From positions 1-64,000 of the forward strand of contig JBCBSZ010000009.1 of assembly GCA_039818945.1 (NCBI GenBank): a DNA stretch of 64,000 nucleotides, given 5' to 3'. Source of the DNA: JBCBSZ01 sp039818945. GTDB lineage: Bacteria; Actinomycetota; Acidimicrobiia; Acidimicrobiales; Poriferisodalaceae. The notes below the pieces were generated by a model. That model was not told the origin of the DNA. It saw only the letters and a list, made by a program, of their open reading frames with translations, and made no database searches. The position numbers and the translations under genes are program-made. The stretch's first letter is position 1. Every line of letters starts with the position of its first letter. This document shows, one piece after another, positions 1 through 7,144 of the stretch.

Positions 1-1
1 G

Positions 2-127
2 TTGACCGCCATCGCGCTGGGCGTCGATGCGCGGGTGGCCGTGGTGGTCGCGGGCGTGGGTGCCGCCGTGGTGGCGTGGTCACCCCGGGGTGAGCAGATC
101 TCGCTGCGCGGCCTGCTCGGGCTGTAG
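2..127 (+). CDS. C-terminal end of a membrane protein (cut by window start)
   Basis: The frame is open from base 2 to the TAG at 125-127 and gives about 41 residues. They contain a hydrophobic Ala/Val-rich segment of about 17 residues and a short polar tail. This looks like the last transmembrane helix of an integral membrane protein. The family cannot be identified from so little sequence. It converges on the rpmE2 end 8 bases downstream. Confidence 0.55.
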   Translation: MTAIALGVDARVAVVVAGVGAAVVAWSPRGEQISLRGLLGL

Positions 128-134
128 ACCGAGC

Positions 135-431
135 TCAGTCCTCGTCGGAGGACTCGGCGGCCGCCTCGTCGCCACCTGCGCCCTTGCGGCGGCGGCCGTA
201 GCGACGCTCGAAGCGCTCGACCCGACCGGCGGTGTCCACGATGCGCATCTGGCCGGTGTAGAAGGGATGGCTCTCCGAGGAGATCTCGACCTTCACGAGC
301 GGGTAGGTGTTGCCGTCCTCCCACTCGACGGTGTCCTTGGCCGGAGCCGAGGACCGGGTGAGGAACGAGGTGCCGGCGCTCGTGTCCTGGAACACGACGG
401 GGCGGTACTCGGGGTGGATGTCGGCCCTCAT
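135..431 (-). CDS. rpmE2: 50S ribosomal protein L31, type B
   Basis: Ribosomal protein L31 of the large subunit, 98 residues. The start (MRADIHPEYRPVVFQD) and the SHPFYTG segment near residue 55 are typical of type B L31. No cysteine is present, so this is the zinc-independent form. The C-terminus extends into a basic then acidic Gly/Ala/Glu tail longer than usual. It is the last gene of a three-gene operon, and its ATG shares one base with the rpmG stop (TGATG at 429-433), which suggests translational coupling. In mycobacteria and streptomycetes cysteine-free paralogues of this kind are often Zur-repressed and replace zinc-binding copies under zinc limitation. Confidence 0.95.
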   Translation of the reverse strand: MRADIHPEYRPVVFQDTSAGTSFLTRSSAPAKDTVEWEDGNTYPLVKVEISSESHPFYTGQMRIVDTAGRVERFERRYGRRRKGAGGDEAAAESSDED

Positions 432-595
432 CAGCGCTCTTCCTTGAAGATGACGTGCTGGCGGACGACCGGGTCGTACTTCTTCAGCTCGATCCGCTCA
501 CGGGTGTTCGTCTTGTTCTTACGGGTCACGTAGGTGTAGCCGGTGCCCGCGGTCGACCGCAGCTTGATGATCGGTCGCTTGTCGCTCTTGGCCAT
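431..595 (-). CDS. rpmG: 50S ribosomal protein L33
   Basis: Ribosomal protein L33, 54 residues, starting MAKSDKRPIIKLRSTAGTG and with the usual NKTNTRERIELKKYDP core. The CxxC pairs of zinc-binding L33 are absent, so this is the cysteine-free form. The ATG at 593-595 overlaps the rpmB stop by one base and the stop overlaps the rpmE2 start by one base, so three ribosomal protein genes are chained through TGATG junctions. The length is normal for the family. Confidence 0.95.
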   Translation of the reverse strand: MAKSDKRPIIKLRSTAGTGYTYVTRKNKTNTRERIELKKYDPVVRQHVIFKEER

Positions 596-831
596 CAGAC
601 CTTCTCCCCACGGGCGCGCATCTCGGCGAGCACGGGCTCGATGCCCTTGCGGTTGATCGTCTTGATGCCCTTGGCGCTGACGGTCAGCGTGACCCAGCGC
701 CGCTCGGAGGGCACCCAAAAGCGCTTGCGCTGGAGGTTGGGCAGCCAGCGACGGCGCGTCTTGCGCTGCGAGTGTGACACGTTGTTGCCGGTGCTCGGAC
801 GCGCACCGGTGACCTGGCAGATTCTGCTCAC
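595..831 (-). CDS. rpmB: 50S ribosomal protein L28
   Basis: Ribosomal protein L28, 78 residues. The N-terminus MSRICQVTGARPSTGNNVSH and the KTRRRWLPNLQ segment are diagnostic. Only one cysteine (residue 5) is present, so zinc binding of the C+ type is not expected. It is the first gene of rpmB-rpmG-rpmE2. The 96 bases upstream to the MaoC gene hold no A/T-rich dyad resembling an actinobacterial Zur box, so regulation is not evident. A weak GGAG lies about 10 bases before the start. Confidence 0.95.
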   Translation of the reverse strand: MSRICQVTGARPSTGNNVSHSQRKTRRRWLPNLQRKRFWVPSERRWVTLTVSAKGIKTINRKGIEPVLAEMRARGEKV

Positions 832-927
832 GGGGGGACAACTCCTCGGCGTGACCGACCCACGAGACTACCCCGAGATCGCGGGAATGCGACAGGCGCC
901 GCCTCCCCGGGTGCCGGAGCCGGTCCG

Positions 928-1386
928 TCAGCCGGTGTAGCCCCGGTAGATCGCCTCGGCCACGCACGAGGGCTTCTCGGCACCCTCGCAGGTGAAGGTC
1001 ATCTCGACGGTGTACTGCACGCCCCCGGCGATGTCGGTGACGTCGAGCAGCTTGGCGCTCAGCTGGAGGTTCGAGCCCACCGGCACGGGGGACGGGAAGC
1101 GGACCTTGTTGCAGCCGTAGTTGACGCCCATGGCGAACCCGTTCACCTGCATGGCCTCGGCCATCATCATCGGTGCCAGCGAGAGCGTCAGGTAGCCGTG
1201 CGCGATCGGCCCGCCGAAGGGCCCGGCCTTCGCCCGCTCGACGTCGATGTGGATCCACTGGTGGTCACCCGTCGCATCGGCGAACGCGTTCACCTGCTCC
1301 TGGGTGATGTGGTGCCACTCGCTCTCGCCGATCTGCTGCCCCACGCGGGACTTGAGGTCGTCGATGCCTTCGATCACGGTCGCCAT
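928..1386 (-). CDS. MaoC-family (R)-hydratase / enoyl-CoA hydratase 2
   Basis: A hot-dog-fold MaoC-like hydratase of 152 residues, predicted to hydrate trans-2-enoyl-CoA to the (R)-3-hydroxyacyl-CoA. The hydratase-2 motif is visible as FADATGDHQWIHID, giving the catalytic Asp and His, followed by AHGYLTLSL. The family normally acts in fatty-acid or polyhydroxyalkanoate metabolism and resembles mycobacterial Rv0130. An ATG at 1395 is also in frame. The 1386 ATG was chosen because AGG lies about 9 bases upstream, whereas the same AGG directly abuts the 1395 ATG. It is a single gene between the ribosomal operon and the YibE/F gene. Confidence 0.88.
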   Translation of the reverse strand: MATVIEGIDDLKSRVGQQIGESEWHHITQEQVNAFADATGDHQWIHIDVERAKAGPFGGPIAHGYLTLSLAPMMMAEAMQVNGFAMGVNYGCNKVRFPSPVPVGSNLQLSAKLLDVTDIAGGVQYTVEMTFTCEGAEKPSCVAEAIYRGYTG

Positions 1387-1438
1387 GGCGCCCATCCTGC
1401 CGCGCGCCGTCCCGCGGCCGCCATTGAGGGCTCTGCCA

Positions 1439-2653
1439 TCAGTCGTCGGTGTCGAGGGCGCGGCGGAGATCGTCGAAGTCGTCGGGCTGCTCGTCGGTCG
1501 ACGCGTCGGAGGCGACCAGCGCGGCGAGCCAGGTGGTCAGGGGGACGGCGGCCACGAGCGCGAGGCCGCCGACGAAGGTGCGGACGATCTCCACGGCGAC
1601 GACCTCGGAGTTCGCGACGGTGCCGAGGGACTGGTCGGCCTCGACGAGCAGGATCACCAGGGGGAGCGAGGCGCCGGCGTAGGCGAGGGCGAGCGTGTTG
1701 ACCGTCGAGGCGATGTGGTCGCGGCCCACCCGCATGCCGGAGCGCACGAGGTCGCGGACGCTCGCGTCCGGGTTGGAGGACTTGAGCTCGAACACGACCG
1801 AGGCCTGCGTGACCGTGACGTCGTCGATGGCGCCGAGCGCGCCGATGACCAGTCCGGCCAGCACGAGTCCCTGGAGGTTGAGCCCGGGCGCCAGGACGCG
1901 GAGGAACTCCGCCTCCTCGGACCCCAGCCCGCTGAACCGAGCCAGCTCGACGGCCACCGTGCCCACGACGAGGGCGAGGAGGAGCGCTCCGAGGGTGCCG
2001 AAGAGCGCGACGGTGCTCATCGCCCCGATGCCGTGGGTCAGGTACAGCGCGGCGAAGGCGATGGCCGACGCCGAGACGGCGGCGACGAGCACCGGAGGGC
2101 GCCCGTCGACGATCGACGGCACCGTGAAGGCGATCAGCACGATCAGGCTGGCACCCAGCCCCAGCAGCGCCGACACACCGCGCCACTTGCCCAGCGCCAC
2201 CACGGCCACGCCGAAGATGATCGCGAGCCAGGTCAGCACCGGCTTCCGCGCCCGGTCGGACAGCCGGTAGCGGAACTCCTCCGGCAGGTCGGGGTTCGGG
2301 TCGAAGGACATGACGACCCGCTCGCCGATCGACGCGTCGAGGATCAGCGCCTCGACGGTGACCACCTCACCGTCGTCGGGCCCGGCGACCATGCGGACGT
2401 CGATGAGCTGGCAGTCGAGCGGGTCGATGCCCGGGCAGTTGCGGATGCCCTCGATCACACCGTCGTAGAACTGGTTGGGGAAGCCGAGCTCGTCGAAGCT
2501 GTCACGCTCGTCGCCGCCGGTGGGCCGCAGGGCGATGAGCCCGATGAGGGTGAGCACGGCGGCCGCGGCGACGGCGATCGTGAGCGCGCGCCGCGACACG
2601 GTGGGCAACTGGAGCTCGTCACCGTGGCCGTGGGCGCCGTGTGACCCTGACAC
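1439..2653 (-). CDS. YibE/F-family integral membrane protein
   Basis: About 404 residues from a GTG at 2653. There is an N-terminal membrane segment at roughly residues 20-40, an extracytoplasmic stretch of about 110 residues with two cysteines (CPGIDPLDC), then seven or more hydrophobic helices containing the conserved GAIDDVTVTQASVVFEL and MRVGRDHIASTVNTL segments of the YibE/F family. The molecular function of this family is not established; a transporter role is often assumed. The frame stays open upstream to 2791, but the extra sequence is poor coding sequence and overlaps the divergent sigma-factor promoter. The C-terminus is acidic. Confidence 0.85.
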   Translation of the reverse strand: MSGSHGAHGHGDELQLPTVSRRALTIAVAAAAVLTLIGLIALRPTGGDERDSFDELGFPNQFYDGVIEGIRNCPGIDPLDCQLIDVRMVAGPDDGEVVTVEALILDASIGERVVMSFDPNPDLPEEFRYRLSDRARKPVLTWLAIIFGVAVVALGKWRGVSALLGLGASLIVLIAFTVPSIVDGRPPVLVAAVSASAIAFAALYLTHGIGAMSTVALFGTLGALLLALVVGTVAVELARFSGLGSEEAEFLRVLAPGLNLQGLVLAGLVIGALGAIDDVTVTQASVVFELKSSNPDASVRDLVRSGMRVGRDHIASTVNTLALAYAGASLPLVILLVEADQSLGTVANSEVVAVEIVRTFVGGLALVAAVPLTTWLAALVASDASTDEQPDDFDDLRRALDTDD

Positions 2654-2756
2654 GACCCCGACGGTAGGGCGGCTCGGCCCGTGCGTCAGGGACCTCGTGC
2701 GCGGTACGAGTTGACATGGGCACGCCGTCGCACGTCTGAGGAGTGTGCCCGGAACG

Positions 2757-3305
2757 ATGGAGACCGACGTGGCGGACCAACCGCTCGACACCGGGACGGG
2801 CCCGCCGTCCTTCGACGACTTCTATCGGCGGGAGTATCCGCGGCTCGCGGTGCTGGCCACCGCCGTGTCGGGCGACCCCGGCTGGGGCGAGGACCTGGCG
2901 CAGGAGGCGCTGACCCGCGCCGGTCAGCGGTGGGACCGGATCGCCGCGTACGACAACCCGGGGACGTGGGTGCGGAGGGTGACGATCAACCTCGCCACCA
3001 GCCGACGCCGCCGACTGCGCAGCGAGGCCCGAGCGTTGCTGCGCCTCGGCCCGCCCGATCCCGTGCCCGGCGTGACCCTCCACGGCGATCCCGCCGTGTG
3101 GGCGGCCGTCGCCGGCCTGCCCCCGCGCCAACGGGCGGTCATCACCCTCCACTACCTCGAGGACCGGTCGGTCGCCGACATCGCCGACACCCTCGGCATC
3201 AGCGTCTCGGCCGCCACGTCCAACCTCCACAAGGCCCGCACCCGACTGGCAGCCTCGCTCGGCTCGTCCGACGACACCCCCGCCGCGGAGAGGAGCGTCC
3301 GATGA
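2757..3305 (+). CDS. ECF RNA polymerase sigma factor (SigE/SigM-like)
   Basis: An extracytoplasmic-function sigma factor of about 182 residues. Region 2 (FYRREYPRLAVLATAVSGD through WDRIAAYDNPGTWVRR) and region 4 (LPPRQRAVITLHYLEDRSV, then a helix-turn-helix ADIADTLGISVSAATSNLHKAR) are clear. A GTG at 2745 is in frame but leaves only one base after the AGGAG at 2739-2743; the ATG at 2757 has a long spacing of 13. A TTGACA at 2711-2716 could be a -35 element, but no good -10 follows at the usual distance. The stop overlaps the next gene by 4 bases (ATGA), the usual arrangement for a sigma factor with its membrane regulator. Confidence 0.9.
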   Translation: METDVADQPLDTGTGPPSFDDFYRREYPRLAVLATAVSGDPGWGEDLAQEALTRAGQRWDRIAAYDNPGTWVRRVTINLATSRRRRLRSEARALLRLGPPDPVPGVTLHGDPAVWAAVAGLPPRQRAVITLHYLEDRSVADIADTLGISVSAATSNLHKARTRLAASLGSSDDTPAAERSVR

Positions 3306-4639
3306 ACGTCGACGACCGCATCCGGACCACGCTGGACGCCCAGCTGCGGGCCGAGGAGGCCCGGCTGGCCAACGGCATGGTCGGCAGCACCGGCCGGTCT
3401 CGTGGGCATCGCGGCCCGATGTTGCTCGCCACCGCCGCCGTGGTCGGCCTCGTCGGCATCGCCGCCGTCGTGCTCTGGGCCAACCGCTCGACGGGATCCG
3501 GCGACGACCTCGTCGTCGCCGTCACACCCACCACCTCGGCGCCGGTGACGACCGTTGCGCCCCCGACGACGGCGCCGGCGACGACCGTGCCGGTGACGAC
3601 CGAGGGTCCGGTGACGCCCGAGGTTCCCGGACCCACCACCGAGGTCCCGGGGCAGAGCGTCCCCCCGGGGCCGACGGTCGTGCCCGACACCTCCGTGCCC
3701 GACACTTCCGTGCCCGACACCTCGCCGCCGCCGACCGGGCCGGCGACCGCGATCGGCCGGGTCGACGTCGACGACGGGCTCGCGACCCGCATCGTCGAGG
3801 TCGACGTGGCGACCGGGCAGGTCCTGCGAGATCTGGCCACGATCGATCTGGAGGCGTCGGGCATCGGTCGGCTCCAGGTGACTCCGGATCGCCAGGCCGT
3901 CTACTTCACCCAGGGGTGGGAGGACTCGTGGTTCAGCTGCGAATCGTCGCTCCCGGTCATCCAGTTCGTCGATGCCTCCGGCGGCCCGAGCGAACCGGTC
4001 GCGGTCGGCAACGGCGCATCGCCCCGGCTCTCGCCCGACGGCAGCCGCCTGGCGTACCTCGCCGCATCCCGTTGTGTGCCCGATCCGCAGAATCCCGCGA
4101 ACTGGGTGCTCACACCGCTCGACACCGTGGTCGTCCGCGACCTGGCCACCGGTTCCGAGCAGCGGTGGACCGACACCGAGCTGGCCGGCCTCGACGCCGC
4201 GACCCTCTCCTACGAGCTGCTGATCGAGACGGAGCTGCGCGGGCTGGCCTGGCTGGGCGACGACGAGCTGGTAGTCCCCGGCCACCGGTTCCGGGCCGCC
4301 GACCTCGAGCGGACCGGCGACGCCGCCCAGTTCTTCGGGACCGAGCCGTTCGGGAGCGTCGTGGTCGGTTGGGACGCCGCGAGCGGTGCGGTGCTGGTCG
4401 AGGAGGTCGTCAGGGACGACGCCGGCGAGACGACCGGCGCGAACCTCGTGGCGGTCGACCCGATCTCGGGTGGGCGGTCGGTGGTGGCCACGACGCCGGC
4501 CGGCCCGTGGGTCTTCTGGGGTGCGTTCGCCGTCGACGACTCGGGCACCGCGATCCTCAACCGGGGCCCCGGCGGCCTCGGACTGCCGGACGGTTCGGCG
4601 GTGGCGCTCGGCGTCGAGCTCGTCGGCATCGACTGGTAG
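3302..4639 (+). CDS. Membrane-anchored, Thr/Pro-rich protein, probable anti-sigma partner
   Basis: A 445-residue protein whose ATG overlaps the sigma-factor stop. It has a short cytoplasmic N-terminus with an RIRTTLDAQLRAEEARL helix, one transmembrane segment at roughly residues 38-58, a Thr/Pro/Val-rich stalk of about 90 residues with three VPDTS repeats, and a C-terminal domain of about 280 residues with WD/TolB-like beta-strand signatures (RLSPDGSRLAYLAA, VVRDLATGSEQ). By position it is the anti-sigma or sensor partner of the ECF factor. A classical ZAS zinc motif (HxxxCxxC) is not present, so that role rests on context. Confidence 0.75.
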   Translation: MNVDDRIRTTLDAQLRAEEARLANGMVGSTGRSRGHRGPMLLATAAVVGLVGIAAVVLWANRSTGSGDDLVVAVTPTTSAPVTTVAPPTTAPATTVPVTTEGPVTPEVPGPTTEVPGQSVPPGPTVVPDTSVPDTSVPDTSPPPTGPATAIGRVDVDDGLATRIVEVDVATGQVLRDLATIDLEASGIGRLQVTPDRQAVYFTQGWEDSWFSCESSLPVIQFVDASGGPSEPVAVGNGASPRLSPDGSRLAYLAASRCVPDPQNPANWVLTPLDTVVVRDLATGSEQRWTDTELAGLDAATLSYELLIETELRGLAWLGDDELVVPGHRFRAADLERTGDAAQFFGTEPFGSVVVGWDAASGAVLVEEVVRDDAGETTGANLVAVDPISGGRSVVATTPAGPWVFWGAFAVDDSGTAILNRGPGGLGLPDGSAVALGVELVGIDW

Positions 4640-4646
4640 CGGTCCG

Positions 4647-4862
4647 CTACAGGTAGAGGTCGACCCCGTGGGTCCGCTCCGGCTGGAGCGGGCGGGGGAG
4701 GATCTTCGGTCGGTGCCCGGTCACGGGGTCCGGCGTCGTGGGCCCGGTCGCCAGCGTGCCCCGTCCGAAGGCGGCCCGCCGCTCGGCGTTGACCTTCCGG
4801 ACCGTGATCGCGTCCAGCGGGGTGGAGCGATGGTCGTTGCGCTGGGCCATCGTCGCTCGCAT
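4647..4862 (-). CDS. Small hypothetical protein (71 aa)
   Basis: A small basic protein, convergent with the sigma/anti-sigma pair and ending 8 bases from it. Nearly every codon ends in G or C, and the composition is balanced (several Arg, Thr, Pro; no long arginine runs), which favours a genuine gene over a shadow frame. No domain or membrane segment is recognised. The start ATG at 4862 is followed by a second in-frame ATG four codons later. Confidence 0.5.
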   Translation of the reverse strand: MRATMAQRNDHRSTPLDAITVRKVNAERRAAFGRGTLATGPTTPDPVTGHRPKILPRPLQPERTHGVDLYL

Positions 4863-4935
4863 GCCGCCAGGTATCGGCGCCGGCCGCCACCACCTTGACC
4901 CCCTCCGGTTGTCTCACGCGTCGCCCCGCGGGCAG

Positions 4936-4955
4936 ACTTGACCGTGCGGTCAAGT
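4936..4955. promoter_or_regulatory. 20-bp perfect palindrome, likely TetR-type operator for the thiolase
   Basis: ACTTGACCG and CGGTCAAGT flank a TG spacer, forming a perfect 9+2+9 dyad 55 bases upstream of the thiolase start. Palindromes of this size and form are typical operators of TetR-family regulators controlling lipid or steroid degradation genes. No regulator gene is adjacent, so it would be controlled in trans. Confidence 0.6.
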
Positions 4956-5010
4956 ACCGCCGGCCGGGTCCGGAGGGGGCTCGGCGCCAACCGACCACAG
5001 GAGTCACGTC

Positions 5011-6177
5011 GTGGCCAACAACGCCGTCATCGTCGATGCCGTCCGGACCGCAGGGGGCAAGCGCAACGGGCTGCTCAAGGAGTGGCATCCGGTCGACCTC
5101 GGAGCCGAGGTCCTGAAGGCGCTCCAGGAGCGCAACGACCTCGATCCCGGCCTCGTCGACGACGTCATCACCGGGTGCGTCATGCAGGTCGGTGAGCAGG
5201 CCGTCAACGTCGCCCGCAACTCCGTGCTCGCCGCCGGCTGGCCCGAGTCGGTGCCCGGCACCACGGTCGACCGCCAGTGCGGTTCGTCCCAGCAGGCCCT
5301 GCACTTCGCCGCCCAGGGCGTGATCGCCGGCGCCTACGACGTCGTCGTGGCGTCGGGCGTCGAGGTCATGACCCGGGTCCCGATGGGCTCGTCGATGGCC
5401 GACGGCAAGTTCGGCGCCCCGTTCGGCCCCAAGGTTGGCGAGCGGTACGCCCCGGCCGGTGGCCTGGTGCCCCAGGGCATCTCGGCCGAGCTGATCGCCG
5501 AGAAGTGGGGCCTCAGCCGCGAGGACCTGGACGCCTACGGCGCCCGCTCCCAGCAGTTCGCCCTCCAGGCGACCGAGGAGCGCCGTTTCGACAACGAGAT
5601 CATCCCCGTGATGGGCGACAACGGTGAGCTCGTCACCCGCGACGAGGGCATCCGGCCCGGCACCACCGCCGAGACCCTGGCCAAGCTGAAGCCGTCGTTC
5701 CTCGAGGACGGCAAGGTCACGGCCGGCAACTCGTCCCAGATCACCGACGGCGCCTCCGCCGTGCTGATCATGAGCGAGGACAAGGCCCGCGAGCTGGGCT
5801 ACACCCCCCGGGCCCGCGTCCACGCCTTCGCCCTCGCCGGCGCCGATCCTCGCCTCATGCTGACCGCGCCGATCCCCGCCACCCAGAAGGTGCTGGCCAA
5901 CGCCGGGCTCTCCATCGACGACATCGACCTCGTCGAGATCAACGAGGCCTTCGCCTCGGTCGTGCTGGCCTGGGAGAAGGAGCTGCACCCCGACATGGAC
6001 AAGGTGAACGTCAACGGCGGCGCCATCGCCCTCGGCCACCCGCTCGGTTGCTCGGGCACCAAGCTCATGTCGACCCTGCTCAACGAGCTGGAGCGCCGCG
6101 GCGGCCGCTGGGGCCTCCAGACCATGTGCGAGGGTGGCGGCATGGCGAACGCGACGATCATCGAGCGGCTGGGTTAG
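5011..6177 (+). CDS. Acetyl-CoA C-acyltransferase (thiolase)
   Basis: A 388-residue type II thiolase that exchanges acyl groups between acyl-CoA and CoA or acetyl-CoA in beta-oxidation or acetoacetyl-CoA formation. The nucleophile is Cys90 in DRQCGSSQQAL, with His343 in GGAIALGHPLGCSG and the acid/base Cys373 in TMCEGGGMAN. NEAFA near residue 310 is also conserved. Start: GTG at 5011 with AGGAG about 9 bases upstream. The operator-like palindrome at 4936-4955 and the stem-loop just after the stop mark it as a monocistronic, regulated unit. The N-terminus (NAVIVDAVRTAGGKRNG) resembles FadA5-like actinobacterial thiolases; substrate chain length cannot be read from the sequence. Confidence 0.93.
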   Translation: MANNAVIVDAVRTAGGKRNGLLKEWHPVDLGAEVLKALQERNDLDPGLVDDVITGCVMQVGEQAVNVARNSVLAAGWPESVPGTTVDRQCGSSQQALHFAAQGVIAGAYDVVVASGVEVMTRVPMGSSMADGKFGAPFGPKVGERYAPAGGLVPQGISAELIAEKWGLSREDLDAYGARSQQFALQATEERRFDNEIIPVMGDNGELVTRDEGIRPGTTAETLAKLKPSFLEDGKVTAGNSSQITDGASAVLIMSEDKARELGYTPRARVHAFALAGADPRLMLTAPIPATQKVLANAGLSIDDIDLVEINEAFASVVLAWEKELHPDMDKVNVNGGAIALGHPLGCSGTKLMSTLLNELERRGGRWGLQTMCEGGGMANATIIERLG

Positions 6178-6197
6178 GCCGTTCCGCGGGGCCGCCA

Positions 6198-6247
6198 CGG
6201 CGGTTCGCTCGGACTGCGCCGACAGGCTTCGCTCGAGCGAACCGCCG
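6198..6247 (+). terminator. Long stem-loop after the thiolase gene
   Basis: A 14-bp perfect inverted repeat (6198-6211 with 6234-6247, arms beginning CGGCGGTTCGCTCG) around a 22-base loop begins 21 bases after the thiolase stop. No U-tract follows, as is common in actinobacterial terminators. Confidence 0.55.
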
Positions 6248-6309
6248 CACCGGCCCCCTCCCCCTGGGTGGTGCTCGGTGATCGGCGGGTTCGCACGGGG
6301 GTGTCTTCA

Positions 6310-6336
6310 GGGGACGGGCCTTCTGGGCCCGTCCCC
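6310..6336 (+). terminator. GC-rich hairpin terminator
   Basis: An 11-bp perfect stem (GGGGACGGGCC with GGCCCGTCCCC) closes a TTCTG loop. It lies between the thiolase and the next small gene, ahead of that gene's -10 element. Confidence 0.6.
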
Positions 6337-6364
6337 TCGTCGCGTCCGGCCGTAGACTTTGCGC

Positions 6365-6625
6365 ATGGGCACCGTGATCAGTGTCTTCGTGGCCGTGATC
6401 TTCTTCGTGCTCGTGATGCGCGTCGGGGTGGCGCTGCTCAAGAGCTTGAGCACCCCCGCTCCCGATCCGCCCCCGCCCGGTGAGCTGCGCAAGGTAAAGC
6501 TGCAGTACTGGTGCTCGCTGTGCGGCGCCGAGCTGCGGATGACCCTGGCCAACGACCAGGAGCCCGAGGCGCCTCGCCACTGTCAGGAGGACATGGTCCT
6601 GCTGACCCCCGCCGACGAGCTCTGA
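6365..6625 (+). CDS. Small membrane protein with C-terminal zinc-ribbon-like motif
   Basis: 86 residues: one N-terminal transmembrane helix (about residues 3-22, VISVFVAVIFFVLVMRVGV), a Pro-rich linker and a C-terminal YWCSLCGAELRM with a later HCQEDM, giving a CxxC plus His/Cys set that could bind zinc. The function is not known. A TAGACT -10 hexamer at 6353-6358 lies 6 bases before the ATG, so the transcript is probably leaderless. A TTG at 6359 is an alternative start. Confidence 0.75.
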   Translation: MGTVISVFVAVIFFVLVMRVGVALLKSLSTPAPDPPPPGELRKVKLQYWCSLCGAELRMTLANDQEPEAPRHCQEDMVLLTPADEL

Positions 6626-6783
6626 GGCGGCGACCCGGCGCCGCGCGCTGTCCCCAGGCTGTGGACAACCATGGGGAAGATCACATCTCTGTCATTCGCT
6701 CTTCGCGCGCACTTTACTCAGCTACCACTGATCGCGTGATCGAGTCGACACTCTCGGTAGTATTCACCGCCCAGGGTGAGAAG
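6626..6783. other. A/T-richer intergenic spacer with one DnaA-box-like sequence
   Basis: This spacer separates two convergent genes and is markedly richer in A and T than its surroundings (about 6660-6770). It contains TGTGGACAA at 6660-6668, the reverse complement of TTGTCCACA, the box preferred by Streptomyces DnaA, and a partial match just before it. One box does not make an origin. No gene is visible. Confidence 0.4.
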
Positions 6784-7089
6784 TCAACGCCATTTCGTGG
6801 CGGCGATGGTGCCGGCCAACACGAAGAGCAGTCCCACGCCCAGATAGGTGTTCGAGGGGGACCCCGGCCACCACTCCAGGTAGTTGACGATGATGACGAG
6901 CATGCCCACGCCGAAGCAGACGGCCATGACGATCGGCACCCACGCGGCGCTGGGGAGGTCCTCGGGCCGGACGGTCGGCGGCGTGTAGCGGCCGCCCCCG
7001 TGGTCGTCGTCGGCCTTGCCGGCGGCGCCGGCCTTCGGCACGGGAGCGGTGCGACCGGACTTGGGGTTGTTCGACTTCCAGCGGGCCAT
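6784..7089 (-). CDS. crgA: Cell division protein CrgA
   Basis: 101 residues with a basic, Gly-rich N-terminus and two transmembrane helices (roughly residues 48-68 and 82-99), ending in a Lys-Trp-Arg like other CrgA proteins. CrgA recruits or stabilises septal proteins such as FtsQ, FtsI and CwsA at the division site in actinobacteria. It is divergent from trpG, as in Mycobacterium (Rv0011c). The cytoplasmic N-terminus is longer than the mycobacterial one. Confidence 0.85.
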   Translation of the reverse strand: MARWKSNNPKSGRTAPVPKAGAAGKADDDHGGGRYTPPTVRPEDLPSAAWVPIVMAVCFGVGMLVIIVNYLEWWPGSPSNTYLGVGLLFVLAGTIAATKWR

Positions 7090-7144
7090 GGGGGACAGAG
7101 GTTACTCCTCCCACCCGTGCCCGACGGGGTCGTAGCCTGAGCCG

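Noticed and set aside
832..927. Zur box upstream of rpmB
   Set aside because: No A/T-rich dyad resembling the known actinobacterial Zur site was found.
2711..2739. Classical sigma-70 promoter for the ECF sigma gene based on TTGACA
   Set aside because: No acceptable -10 element at 16-19 bases spacing; ECF genes are often autoregulated with other motifs.
2654..2791. N-terminal extension of the YibE/F protein to 2791
   Set aside because: The extra residues look like non-coding sequence and overlap the divergent sigma gene.
6626..6783. Chromosomal origin of replication
   Set aside because: Only one good DnaA-like box, and no dnaA, dnaN, gyrB or recF nearby.
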